From Sphingobacterium spiritivorum (lineage in GTDB: Bacteria; Bacteroidota; Bacteroidia; Sphingobacteriales; Sphingobacteriaceae), in contig NZ_CP068082.1 of NCBI RefSeq assembly GCF_016724845.1, positions 2,914,001-2,978,000 of the forward strand: DNA of 64,000 bases, given 5' to 3'. Below the pieces are notes generated by a model. That model saw only the letters and a list, made by a program, of their open reading frames with translations. It ran no database searches and was not told the DNA's origin. Position 1 is the first letter of the stretch, and every line of letters begins with the position of its first letter. The position numbers and the translations under genes are program-made. Of this stretch, positions 18,524 to 27,402 are shown piece after piece.

Positions 18524-19435
18524 CTAGTGGCTTTGTTGAAGGTCTAATTTGAAACCATCCCATATGCCTGAGAGCACTTTTTTTATGAACGATTTTTTTT
18601 CCGAAGAACTTAGGTCTTTTCTCCTGTAAACAGCTTTCATTAATCGCCATCTGTTTTTGATCGCTTTGTAAATATTACCTCCATATTTTCTACATAACCA
18701 GATTCTGTTTCGGGTCATATAGTACTCATAGGTTTCTCCACGGGAGCTATCTGTCTGATATGCTTTGACATCCGTATTGATAGCAATTTTCCATCTTTTA
18801 GACTGTTTGATACGATAACACCATTCAGATTCTTCGTAATACATAAAAAGGTGCTCGTACATAAAGCCCATATCTTCAAGTACTTCCCATCGGAAGAGCA
18901 TGGCACTACCTGTTACATACTCCAGATTATAGTTTAATCCTGTTATAGATACATCCTGCAGTTCCAGTAAGCAGTTAACATGTCCCCCTTCAAATCCCCT
19001 TTTCGGTCTTAATATTCCTCCGTCTGAAAAAATCATGTTTTCTTTATCTTTAAACATGATTCGTGGTCCCACTACTGCCAGATCTGGATCCTGAGCAAGG
19101 TTGTTACATAATTCCGATATACAGTTGGCATCAATATATATATCCGGATTGAGGATCAAAAAGAAATTTTTGCCATCACTTTTTGCTTTTTTTATTGCCC
19201 AGTTATTGGCGTGAGCATAACCTAAGTTACTCCCCATCTCATGAAAAAAAAGGTTAGTATCCCTGCAAAATCCGGCAAGGTTCTGACCGTCAGATGAATC
19301 ATTATCAATGATATAAAAACACGTCTTTTCTATACCTTCATCCAGAAGAGTATTGACCTGACGACGGACATCCATACTTGAATTATAGTTCAGAATAATT
19401 ATTGCTAATTCTTCTAATATCTGATTTTTGTTCAT
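18524..19435 (-). CDS. Glycosyltransferase family 2 (rhamnosyltransferase-like)
   Basis: The 303-residue GT2 protein begins LAIIILNYNSSMDV, has DNDSSDGQN near residue 45, the donor motif LILNPDIYID near residue 95, and a conserved MYYEESEWCYRI segment typical of WbbL-like dTDP-rhamnosyltransferases. The sugar is inferred only from family resemblance. It lies 39 bases upstream of the fusion transferase on the same strand and likely shares its transcript. Confidence 0.88.
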   Translation of the reverse strand: MNKNQILEELAIIILNYNSSMDVRRQVNTLLDEGIEKTCFYIIDNDSSDGQNLAGFCRDTNLFFHEMGSNLGYAHANNWAIKKAKSDGKNFFLILNPDIYIDANCISELCNNLAQDPDLAVVGPRIMFKDKENMIFSDGGILRPKRGFEGGHVNCLLELQDVSITGLNYNLEYVTGSAMLFRWEVLEDMGFMYEHLFMYYEESEWCYRIKQSKRWKIAINTDVKAYQTDSSRGETYEYYMTRNRIWLCRKYGGNIYKAIKNRWRLMKAVYRRKDLSSSEKKSFIKKVLSGIWDGFKLDLQQSH

Positions 19436-19448
19436 ATTTGCAATATTG

Positions 19449-19456
19449 CAAAATTA
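19449..19456 (-). promoter_or_regulatory. -7 promoter box for the leftward GT2-fusion pair
   Basis: The minus strand reads TAATTTTG, a TAnnTTTG match, 13 bases before the start at 19435. This implies a leader of only a few bases. No TTTG partner is seen at 19 bases. Confidence 0.45.
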
Positions 19457-19478
19457 GTTAAATTAACGCTGTAAATAA

Positions 19479-20639
19479 ATGTTCCATAAGAAGATTTTAT
19501 ATTTCATGCCTGAGAATCCTTTTTCCTCAGAAGCTGGTAATTTGACGAGATGTCGTCAAATCCTCAGCTATTTTGAACAGAGAAAAGAGAAAATGCAAGT
19601 TGATTTTATTTCATTTATAAACTGGAATGAGGAGAGTATAATTAAATTTAAAAATCATTATCCTAATATAAAATTAAGAATAGTACCTTTTAAAATGAAG
19701 AAAGGTAATATTATTCAGTATTTTTTAAATGATAAGCTTCAGAAGGAAATTAATAATATGCTGAAAGACAGTGATATAGATAGGGTTTCTCCTTATTTCA
19801 AAAGACAATTGAAGCGAATCATAGCTGAAGAACGTTATGATACGGTGATTATTAGTTATGCGGAGTATGGAAATGTGATCGATAAAGATATAAAAGCATA
19901 TTCAATCATAGATACTCATGATTTTATTACATTACAACATATAGCAAAAGAGAGCAAAAGCAAATCTTCAAAAATGGGAAGCAGATTAGAATCCGAAATG
20001 AAGATATTAAAGAAATTTGATGAGATCTGGACGTATTCTGTGGAAGAACAGTTTATTTATGAGCAGTTTACGAAAAAGAAAGTCAGCTTGTTGCCAATCT
20101 CCTTTGATAGTAATAAAAGTAATATTGTATTAAAAGACAGAGTATACGACATACTTTATGTGGCTAGTGATAATTTTCATAATATCCGAAGTATGGAATG
20201 GTTTCAGGAATCAGTCCTGCCTTTAATCGGGCAATTCAAAATAGGAATTGTTGGGAAAATAGGACGTGTCGTTAAAGATGCAGATAATATTGTAAAGTTA
20301 GGTATGGTTGACGACTTAGAGAAAGTCTATCAAAATGCTAAAATCTGCATTTGCCCTATGTTAAGTGGTACCGGAATAAAGATTAAGGTTTTAGAAGCAC
20401 TTTCTTACGGATTGCCAGTCGTCACAAACAGGAGGGGGATAGACGGTCTTATTAATAAAAGTCAAAACGGATGTCTTGTTGCTCAGGATCCTGCCGAATT
20501 TGCAAGTCGTATTATACAACTGCTAACAGATCACCAATATTATGAAAAAATATCCGATGAGGGGGATAACTATTTTAGAAATAATCATAGTCGTAAGCGT
20601 GAGGTGGAAATTTTGGATCGAATTATGTTGAATAATTAA
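19479..20639 (+). CDS. Glycosyltransferase family 4
   Basis: The 386-residue GT-B protein has an N-terminal domain starting ILYFMPENPFSSEAGN and a C-terminal donor domain with VASDNFHN, GIVGKIGR, CICPMLSGTGIKIKVLEAL and LPVVTNRRGIDGL. It is divergent from the rhamnosyltransferase-like gene and leads a rightward run of three transferases. Donor and acceptor are unknown. Confidence 0.88.
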   Translation: MFHKKILYFMPENPFSSEAGNLTRCRQILSYFEQRKEKMQVDFISFINWNEESIIKFKNHYPNIKLRIVPFKMKKGNIIQYFLNDKLQKEINNMLKDSDIDRVSPYFKRQLKRIIAEERYDTVIISYAEYGNVIDKDIKAYSIIDTHDFITLQHIAKESKSKSSKMGSRLESEMKILKKFDEIWTYSVEEQFIYEQFTKKKVSLLPISFDSNKSNIVLKDRVYDILYVASDNFHNIRSMEWFQESVLPLIGQFKIGIVGKIGRVVKDADNIVKLGMVDDLEKVYQNAKICICPMLSGTGIKIKVLEALSYGLPVVTNRRGIDGLINKSQNGCLVAQDPAEFASRIIQLLTDHQYYEKISDEGDNYFRNNHSRKREVEILDRIMLNN

Positions 20640-20680
20640 GAAGGAATAAGATTTATGAAAACTACAGGATTAGCGAACAT

Positions 20681-21478
20681 ATGAAAGTATCATTAATTAT
20701 ATCTACATATAATTGGCCTGTTGCATTGTCATTATGCCTGAAAAGTATTCTTACACAATCCACTTTCCCGGATGAGATTTTGATCGCAGATGATGGCTCA
20801 GGAGAAGAAACTGCGGAGGTAATTAAGAGGTATCAACAGATCTTTCCTTTTCCTGTTATACATGTCTGGCAGCCTGACGAGGGTTTTCAGAAGACGAAAA
20901 TATGGAACAAAACTCTGGTTCGCTGCTCAGGTGACTATATTGTACAGATTGATGGAGATGTGTTACTACACTCCTGTTTTGTTGAAGATCATATTAAGTT
21001 TGCTAAACCCAATTCATTTGTCAGAGCAAGTAGAGTTTATATGGACCAAGAATACTCTACAAAAAAGATCAGCGAGATGTCTGTAAACGTTAATCCTTTT
21101 TCTAAAGGTGTGTCTAATTTCTTCAGTGCTTTCCGGTTCCGTCCGTTTTGGAGCTTCTTTGAAACAAACTATAAAGTCAAAGGAAATGAAAAATGGGAAA
21201 TACACGGATGTAATATGGCCTTTTGGAAAAAGGATGCAATTAAGGTGAATGGCTATAACGAAGATTTTGTCGGTTGGGGTCCTGAGGATAAAGAATTCAT
21301 TGCCCGCCTTATGAACAGTGGGGTAAATAAAAGATTTCTGAAATTCGGAGGAATTGTATTTCATCTTTGGCATAAGATAAATACTAGAGAGAGGTTGCTA
21401 AAAAATGAAGAGCTCTTTGAGCTAACCAAACAAAAGAAACTTACCTATTGCAATAACGGTATTGATAAATATATATAA
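20681..21478 (+). CDS. Glycosyltransferase family 2 with galactosyltransferase-type C-terminus
   Basis: The 265-residue enzyme has a GT2 core (SLIISTYNWPVAL, IADDGSGEE, QIDGDVLLH with a DxD) and a C-terminal segment GYNEDFVGWGPEDKEF, resembling the beta-1,4-galactosyltransferase C-terminal domain (Glyco_transf_7C). It ends in a FHLWH-type motif. The next gene is a clear paralogue, so the pair arose by tandem duplication. Confidence 0.88.
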   Translation: MKVSLIISTYNWPVALSLCLKSILTQSTFPDEILIADDGSGEETAEVIKRYQQIFPFPVIHVWQPDEGFQKTKIWNKTLVRCSGDYIVQIDGDVLLHSCFVEDHIKFAKPNSFVRASRVYMDQEYSTKKISEMSVNVNPFSKGVSNFFSAFRFRPFWSFFETNYKVKGNEKWEIHGCNMAFWKKDAIKVNGYNEDFVGWGPEDKEFIARLMNSGVNKRFLKFGGIVFHLWHKINTRERLLKNEELFELTKQKKLTYCNNGIDKYI

Positions 21479-21518
21479 GCTGCCCCTAAATTAAGCTCCA
21501 TTTATGGATTAGAAAGAA

Positions 21519-21526
21519 TATCTTTG
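21519..21526 (+). promoter_or_regulatory. -7 promoter box before the second GT2 paralogue
   Basis: TATCTTTG is a perfect TAnnTTTG match, ending 17 bases before the TTG start at 21544. Transcription would begin roughly ten bases before the start codon. Confidence 0.5.
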
Positions 21527-21543
21527 CGAAAAAACATCTTGTA

Positions 21544-22374
21544 TTGGAAGTTTCACTGATTATAACCACCTACAACAGACCGGATGCACTGGAAGCAGTA
21601 CTGGTTTCGGTTTGTGGATTGCATATCAAACCTCAGCAGGTAATTATTGCGGATGATGGCTCAGGAGAGGCTACTGCAGCTGTTATCGATAAGTATCAAT
21701 CCATACTCCCTATTCCGCTATTACATGCCTGGCAACCTGATAACGGTTTCAGAGCTGCCGAGATCCGTAATAAAGCTCTGGCACTTGTTAAGTCTCCTTA
21801 TGTTATTATAATAGATGGAGATATTATTCTGGATCCTTTTTTTGTGAAAGATCATTTACATCATGCAGAAAAAGGGTGTTTCCTGCAAGGTGGGCGTTTT
21901 TTGCTGACAGAGAAGAAAACGAAAGAAATTCTTAGTCAACCCCAAAGACCATTTGTCGCCAGATGGGGCGATCCGGATATTGAATACCGATTTGAAAAAA
22001 GATTTTTCGCTTTCAGAAACGCTCTGTTAGCAGGCTTAATTAAACGAAAAATCACATATAGTCATCATGCTATAAGATCCTGCAATATGTCTTTTTATTA
22101 TGAAGATGTGTTGAAAGTAAATGGTTTTAACAATGATTTTGTAGGGTGGGGAAGAGAAGATAGTGAATTTGTAGAACGGTTATTCAATGCAGGTATTAAA
22201 CGTATTAATATTAAATTTTCAGCTCTTGGATATCATTTGTATCATAAGGAAGAATCGCGGGCTTCCTTACCTCAAAATGATCATATTCTGAATGAAGCGA
22301 TTGCCAATAAGACCACCTGGTGTGCGAATGGACTTAACCGCTTCCTGGATAAAGATGAAAATCCTATTTCTTAA
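21544..22374 (+). CDS. Glycosyltransferase family 2, paralogue of the preceding gene
   Basis: The 276-residue product shares the layout of its neighbour: SLIITTYNRPDAL, IADDGSGEA, IIDGDIILD (DxD) and GFNNDFVGWGREDSEF. The start is a TTG; no in-frame ATG exists nearby upstream, and TTG gives the same N-terminus as the paralogue. Its stop codon overlaps the stop of the convergent GT4 gene in a shared TTAA. The specificity is unknown. Confidence 0.86.
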   Translation: MEVSLIITTYNRPDALEAVLVSVCGLHIKPQQVIIADDGSGEATAAVIDKYQSILPIPLLHAWQPDNGFRAAEIRNKALALVKSPYVIIIDGDIILDPFFVKDHLHHAEKGCFLQGGRFLLTEKKTKEILSQPQRPFVARWGDPDIEYRFEKRFFAFRNALLAGLIKRKITYSHHAIRSCNMSFYYEDVLKVNGFNNDFVGWGREDSEFVERLFNAGIKRINIKFSALGYHLYHKEESRASLPQNDHILNEAIANKTTWCANGLNRFLDKDENPIS

Positions 22375-23621
22375 TTCCGTTCGGATTCTTTTATGTTATC
22401 GAAAACCTGTTGGTATTGTCTGATCACTTTATCCCAATTGTAATTGTCTTCCACGTATTTCTCTGCATTTTTGCGTATTTCTATGAGCTTTTCCGGATAG
22501 TTCACAACCATGTTTAAGATTGTTGTGAAACTGACAAATGAGCTATAGCACTGTACGGCTCCGTTACTTTTGCGCTCATGCTCTCTCATTACATTACATT
22601 TCTTGTTTGCAATAATAAATTTCCCTAACGACAAGGCTTCCAATGTTAAAAGGGAAAGACTTTCTACTGTCGAAGGGTTGATAATAGCCATGGCATGCAT
22701 CATCAAATATGTTTTTACAGGCTCGGGAACAAATCCCATATATACAATTTCATCCGAGACAGTTTTTTCCATCATAATGTCTCCTGTCAGCACAAGACGC
22801 AAGTCTCCGGGATTCTGTTGCTTGTATTGCAAAAAGTCATTTATTAGAGAATTTAACTTTTCAGATGTTACACGTCCCGAATATAAAATATAGTGTTCAG
22901 GTACCGGATAGTTCTTTTTTATATTTTCTGCATTTTCAGGTTCTGACAGCGTAGTGCCTACTGCAACGACACTGTTTGGAGACATTTTATGCTGAAACAG
23001 CTGATGGCACATCTGGCGTTCTGTGTCCGTATTGAAGGCTATGAAAGCAGCTTTTGTAAAGGAATGGCTGTTGATGCTTCTGAACAGCATTCCTTCCAAA
23101 TGTGCTGCAGGCATGAGTATAGATTTCTGCGGAGCCACCATTATTCCCAGTTGAGTAAGTGGATTTTCATACGAAAAGAATATAAGCGCATCATATTCGT
23201 GATGTCTGGCTTTTATGTAATCGATGAGATCTTTAGAATAAAACTTATGTAGTCTCATCAACTCATACTCTTCCGTGATCTTAAAGTTCCAAACAGGAAA
23301 CAGTTTAAAAATAACTGAACTGAGCTTAAATCTGAAAATCAGCCGTCTTATTTTTCTGCTCCATTTTGCTTTTTTCTCTGCCTGCCGAAAGCGTTGATGA
23401 TCATATTCCGTATTGCTGAAACGCAGAACCTTTATTTGATTTATTACTTCTTCACCCGTGGGAAATGGATTTTCAAAGCTGACATAATTTCGGATAGTGG
23501 TCGTCAATACATCTATTTCATTTTGTGGAGCTAATCTTTCAGCTAACATTCTACAGTGGAATTCAGCTCCGCCATTGATTTCTAATCCGTATCGTACTGT
23601 TATTAAACCAATTTTTCCCAT
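22371..23621 (-). CDS. Glycosyltransferase family 4
   Basis: The 416-residue GT-B protein opens with the acceptor-domain motif TVRYGLEINGGAEFHCRMLAERL split across residues 7-29. The donor domain contains ILYSGRVTSEK, LVLTGDIM and NPSTVESLSLLTLEALSLG. It would act on the cytoplasmic side of the membrane. It shares a TTAA stop overlap with the convergent GT2 gene, leaving no room for a terminator. An ill-defined upstream gap follows. Confidence 0.88.
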   Translation of the reverse strand: MGKIGLITVRYGLEINGGAEFHCRMLAERLAPQNEIDVLTTTIRNYVSFENPFPTGEEVINQIKVLRFSNTEYDHQRFRQAEKKAKWSRKIRRLIFRFKLSSVIFKLFPVWNFKITEEYELMRLHKFYSKDLIDYIKARHHEYDALIFFSYENPLTQLGIMVAPQKSILMPAAHLEGMLFRSINSHSFTKAAFIAFNTDTERQMCHQLFQHKMSPNSVVAVGTTLSEPENAENIKKNYPVPEHYILYSGRVTSEKLNSLINDFLQYKQQNPGDLRLVLTGDIMMEKTVSDEIVYMGFVPEPVKTYLMMHAMAIINPSTVESLSLLTLEALSLGKFIIANKKCNVMREHERKSNGAVQCYSSFVSFTTILNMVVNYPEKLIEIRKNAEKYVEDNYNWDKVIRQYQQVFDNIKESERN

Positions 23622-23959
23622 TAATTATTGTCATTAGAATAAGTTGCGACTTTACCTCTGCAATGACCTTCTGTCTCGCCAGGAAAAAACAGGTCTTACA
23701 CGCGCACATATCATGTACAAACTTAGATAAAGTTACCTGTATATACAATACGATAGGATTCTCTTAAAGAAAGACTTTCAAAATGAGGTTTTTATTTATG
23801 ATATTTTGTAACAACAAAAATATGATAATAAGCCATTCTGAGTAGTCGGATTAAATGTTATCTTAGCAGGTAAATTGTGCTTAATTAGAGAGGGTTACAG
23901 TTGGAATGGAGTAAGAAATATATTCTTCTCATCATACAACATGTTAAAATAGAAGAAGG
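23622..23959. other. Gene-free stretch between divergent glycosyltransferase genes
   Basis: No convincing coding frame is present. A possible leftward -7 box (minus strand TAAGTTTG, 23718-23725) would give the GT4 gene a leader of about 90 bases. AT-rich sequence fills the rest, and I see no clear promoter for the rightward GT32 gene. Confidence 0.4.
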
Positions 23960-24622
23960 ATGGCCATTCCCAAAATAATATATCAGACGTTTAAAACAGA
24001 TAAAATTCCCTTACTAACCAGGTTTTATATCTGGAGATTTATGCGAAAAAATAAATCATTCAGTTATAAATTTTATGATGATACTGAAATTTCCCGGTTT
24101 ATAGAAAAGAATTTTGACAAGCGAACTTCTGATGCCTATAATCTTCTTCAGATAGGGGCAGCAAAGGCTGATTTTTTCCGTTATGCGGTATTATATATAC
24201 ATGGAGGTATATATCTGGATCTGGATAGTGATCTTATTGCCGATCTGGATAAGTTCTTACTGGAAGACGATGTGGCCGTTATTACCAAAGAAAATGGTCG
24301 ACATTTGTATGCGCAATGGGCACTGATCTATGATAAAGGCCACCCTTTTCTAAAACGTACAATCGATCTTATAGTACATAATATAGAAACAAATGCTTTT
24401 CCGCATGATGTTCACGCTATGACCGGTCCCACTGTGTATACCAAAGCTATATTAGAGATACTACAGGAATTTCCGGACACTGCCCGTAGAATAGTTGAAG
24501 ATGACTATAAGGGTATTATGAAATTTAAGTATAAATTTGGAAAAATCCTGATTTACAGAGACCGGTCAAATCATTGGAAAAAGCTTCAGAAACGAATTCC
24601 TGTAGTAAAGCCAAAAGATTAA
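23960..24622 (+). CDS. Glycosyltransferase family 32 (Och1/capsule-type)
   Basis: The 220-residue protein begins IPKIIYQTFKT and carries the family core AKADFFRYAVLYIHGG followed by IYLDLDSDL, a DxD metal-binding motif (about residues 88-96). GT32 enzymes transfer mannose, galactose or other sugars with retention. It is flanked by a divergent and a convergent GT4 gene. Its stop shares a TTAA with the convergent gene. Confidence 0.9.
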   Translation: MAIPKIIYQTFKTDKIPLLTRFYIWRFMRKNKSFSYKFYDDTEISRFIEKNFDKRTSDAYNLLQIGAAKADFFRYAVLYIHGGIYLDLDSDLIADLDKFLLEDDVAVITKENGRHLYAQWALIYDKGHPFLKRTIDLIVHNIETNAFPHDVHAMTGPTVYTKAILEILQEFPDTARRIVEDDYKGIMKFKYKFGKILIYRDRSNHWKKLQKRIPVVKPKD

Positions 24623-25725
24623 AGTTGACTATAAGATTTGATCCATTTTTGAGCTAAGACCTCATCATTAAATTGCTGTGCGTATGCCAATCCTTTTGTT
24701 TTCATTTCCTCCTGCATTTTCTCAGAACCAAGTACTGATTGAATAGCATAGCTCATCTGTTCGGCATCATTTACATTGATGTAATAAGAAAATGGACCGC
24801 CTGCTTCTGGGAATACTCCTGTACCATTGGTGATAACCGGAGTTTCTGAATACAATGCTTCAATAATAGGGATGCCGAAACCTTCAAATATGGAAGGATA
24901 TACAAAAGCCTTTGCTGCGGTGTAAAGTATGGATAAGTCTCTCATAGATAATCCTTCCAGGAAGAAGACTCTTTTCTCCATCTTATGCTTTGTGATGTAG
25001 TTGTTAATTTCCTGCTGATATGCTGTTTGTCTGCCTACAATGACTAAAGGACAATCTACATCCTTTATCGCTTTGATAATAGACAGCGCATTTTTTCTCG
25101 GTTCAATAGTTCCTACGTTAAGGATAAACTCAGCCGGAAGTTGCAGTCTGTCTGTAAGCTGCTTTTGTTCAGACTTACTCTTCTTTATTTTAAATTCCGG
25201 ATGACAACCCTGATAAATAACATCTACTCTCTCTTCCGGAATTTTGAAAAATTCCATAAGATCAAGTTTAGTCTGTTTGCTTATAGCTACGATCTTGTCC
25301 GTATTTGTACACGCATATTCGAATTTTTTGGTGTAGATTTTCCTGTCTAAGAAGCGATACAATTCCGGATAACGGATAAAGATCAGGTCATGAATAGTTA
25401 CTACCGATTTAATACCTGTATTTTTTAGCCCGATCGGCAATTCGCCGGATAGTCCGTGGTAGATATCTATATTGTCTCTGACTAAATCTTTGATAATACC
25501 TTTGGTACGCCATAGATTGGGCAGAATGCTGTGAAATATTCCGGAAGGCAATCTGAAGTCAGATAATTTCTCCAATGCGGAATATTTGGAAGAAAGCTTG
25601 GGTGTATATAAAAGATAATCGTTTTCAGGAAAGTTTTCTGAAAGAATACGTATCAGATCACGACTATAGTTTCCTAAGCCCGTGTTATTATGAAAATATC
25701 TTTTAGCATCAAAACCTATTCTCAT
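24619..25725 (-). CDS. Glycosyltransferase family 4 (mannosyltransferase-like)
   Basis: The 368-residue GT-B protein has an N-terminal GLGNYSRDL motif and a donor domain with LNVGTIEPRKN, FVYPSIFEGFGIPIIEAL and PVITNGTGVFPEAGG, resembling MtfB/WbdB-like mannosyltransferases. It is the last gene of a DUF4254-GT9-GT4 operon; its start overlaps the stop of the GT9 gene by four bases. Confidence 0.9.
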   Translation of the reverse strand: MRIGFDAKRYFHNNTGLGNYSRDLIRILSENFPENDYLLYTPKLSSKYSALEKLSDFRLPSGIFHSILPNLWRTKGIIKDLVRDNIDIYHGLSGELPIGLKNTGIKSVVTIHDLIFIRYPELYRFLDRKIYTKKFEYACTNTDKIVAISKQTKLDLMEFFKIPEERVDVIYQGCHPEFKIKKSKSEQKQLTDRLQLPAEFILNVGTIEPRKNALSIIKAIKDVDCPLVIVGRQTAYQQEINNYITKHKMEKRVFFLEGLSMRDLSILYTAAKAFVYPSIFEGFGIPIIEALYSETPVITNGTGVFPEAGGPFSYYINVNDAEQMSYAIQSVLGSEKMQEEMKTKGLAYAQQFNDEVLAQKWIKSYSQL

Positions 25726-26753
25726 ATCCCGGATATCCCTATTTTATCAATAACCATTTCAGGTGTTACCAAATCTATTGCTTCTATGCCGTCACAGTCA
25801 CAAGGTTTATTACCATATACTGAACCTGGACGATTGGGGTGATCGACCTGAATACAATCCTCCAATACCTGTCCGTAACCTAAAAAACCTGCAAACGGAT
25901 GTGTTGCTCCCCATATGGACAAGCATCTGATACCCATCAGAGATGCCATATGCATACCCGACGAATCCATACTGATCATCAGATTGAGGTTAGAAATAAT
26001 CGCTAATTCTTCCTTTAAAGTAAATAATCCTATGGTATTATGTACATTTCTAAATTGACTTTCCCATTGGGTTGCTATCTTCTTCTCCTCGTTGCCGCCC
26101 CCGAATATAAAAGTCTCGTAGCCTTTTTCTGAGAGGGTTTGAATAACTTTACCCATCTTAGCTAACGGAAATACCTTGTAAGGATGTTGTGCAAACGGGG
26201 CAATTCCGATTTTAGCAGTTCCTTCATCAGCAAACATAGCTCTGGCCATTTGTGGAAGCTGCTCTTTTCGGGTAATCCTTGTATGAGAAAGGTGTATGGT
26301 AAAGCCTAACTTTCTAAAGACATCTGCATAACGCTCTGTTGTCTGTCTTAGTGGCTTTAATACTTTATCAACCGTCCTTGTAAGTTGTTTTTTTTCTTTC
26401 CGGCCCTTATCCAATCCAACTACGCGGGTACCTGACAACCGAAATAAAAAACCAAGTATCCGGGATCTCAGGTTGTAATGAAGGTCTGCTACAGCTGTAG
26501 CCTGATACTGATCCAGTTCTTTTTTTAGTTGTCGTATTCCCAAAATTCCTTTATGCTTACCTTTCGGATCGAAAGGGTGAAATGTAATTTGGGGGATCTC
26601 CTCAAAAAAAGCCCGGAAAAAAGGTCTGCTGACCATAATTAATTGCACTTCGGGATATTGCACGCAGAATTCCTTCAGTACAGAAGCAACCATAGCGACA
26701 TCACCCATTGCTGAAAAGCGGGTTACAATTATTTTGGAGGGCAGATGCATCAT
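25722..26753 (-). CDS. Glycosyltransferase family 9 (heptosyltransferase-like)
   Basis: The 343-residue protein has the ADP-heptose:LPS heptosyltransferase layout: ITRFSAMGDVAMVASVL-like start (ATG doublet at 26753/26750), KIGIAPFAQHPYKVFPL in the middle, and SMDSSGMHMASLMGI plus SIWGATHPF in the donor domain. It ends with a short CDCDG motif. In Bacteroidota it is regularly paired with DUF4254, as here with a one-base gap. It suggests assembly of an LPS core or similar glycan. Confidence 0.88.
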   Translation of the reverse strand: MMHLPSKIIVTRFSAMGDVAMVASVLKEFCVQYPEVQLIMVSRPFFRAFFEEIPQITFHPFDPKGKHKGILGIRQLKKELDQYQATAVADLHYNLRSRILGFLFRLSGTRVVGLDKGRKEKKQLTRTVDKVLKPLRQTTERYADVFRKLGFTIHLSHTRITRKEQLPQMARAMFADEGTAKIGIAPFAQHPYKVFPLAKMGKVIQTLSEKGYETFIFGGGNEEKKIATQWESQFRNVHNTIGLFTLKEELAIISNLNLMISMDSSGMHMASLMGIRCLSIWGATHPFAGFLGYGQVLEDCIQVDHPNRPGSVYGNKPCDCDGIEAIDLVTPEMVIDKIGISGI

Positions 26754-26754
26754 A

Positions 26755-27360
26755 TTATTTTCCTGCAGTATACAGCACGGGGTTAAGAGCAGGATCGTTA
26801 TACATCTTCATCTGCTTATAAACTTTCATGTATTTATGGCCTTGCTCTATATCATTTAATAGTTCATCAATGCTCACGGAAAGATCTTTACGTTGTTCCA
26901 AAAGAATGTTGAGCTTTTGCTGACATGCTTCAATATGCTCAGCAGTTGCATCTGCACGCAAAGTTTCCTGTTCCATATGGTATATTTTCAAGGCCAGAAT
27001 AGATAAGCGGTCAATGGCCCATGCAGGACTTTCTGTATTTACCTTTGCATCAGCCAGCGGTTGTATATCTGCGTATTTCTGAAGATAGTAGCTGTCTATA
27101 TATTCAACAGTGTCCGTACGATATTGGTTTGATTGGTCGATGCGGCGTTTCCAGTACAAAGCATCCTTCGGATCGATTTCAGGATTACGGACCACGTCTT
27201 CCATATGCCATTGTACAGTATCAATCCAGCATTTGAGATATAATAAATGTTCCAAAGATGTTTTATCATAAGGATTCTCAATAGGATGATCTATGGCATC
27301 ATTTACGTGATAATCTTCGATCGCACGTTGAAAAATCGGATTTGCAATTGCACTTATCAT
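26755..27360 (-). CDS. DUF4254-domain protein
   Basis: The 201-residue helical protein matches the DUF4254 family: an N-terminal HPIENPYDKTSLEHLLYLKCWID segment (about residues 25-47), a central AWAIDRLSILALKIYHM stretch and a Lys/Tyr-rich end. Its function is unknown. It starts the operon with GT9 and GT4. A -7 box lies only a few bases upstream of its start codon, so the message may be nearly leaderless. It is 42 bases downstream of nuoN on the same strand, so read-through is possible. Confidence 0.88.
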   Translation of the reverse strand: MISAIANPIFQRAIEDYHVNDAIDHPIENPYDKTSLEHLLYLKCWIDTVQWHMEDVVRNPEIDPKDALYWKRRIDQSNQYRTDTVEYIDSYYLQKYADIQPLADAKVNTESPAWAIDRLSILALKIYHMEQETLRADATAEHIEACQQKLNILLEQRKDLSVSIDELLNDIEQGHKYMKVYKQMKMYNDPALNPVLYTAGK

Positions 27361-27364
27361 GATG

Positions 27365-27372
27365 CAAATATA
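27365..27372 (-). promoter_or_regulatory. -7 promoter box immediately before the DUF4254 start
   Basis: The minus strand reads TATATTTG, a TAnnTTTG match, only four bases upstream of the start codon. At the usual -7 distance transcription would start at or within a base or two of the ATG. No TTTG is seen 19 bases upstream. Confidence 0.45.
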
Positions 27373-27402
27373 AGATATTAAAGAATAGATTGGAGGGTCA
27401 GA

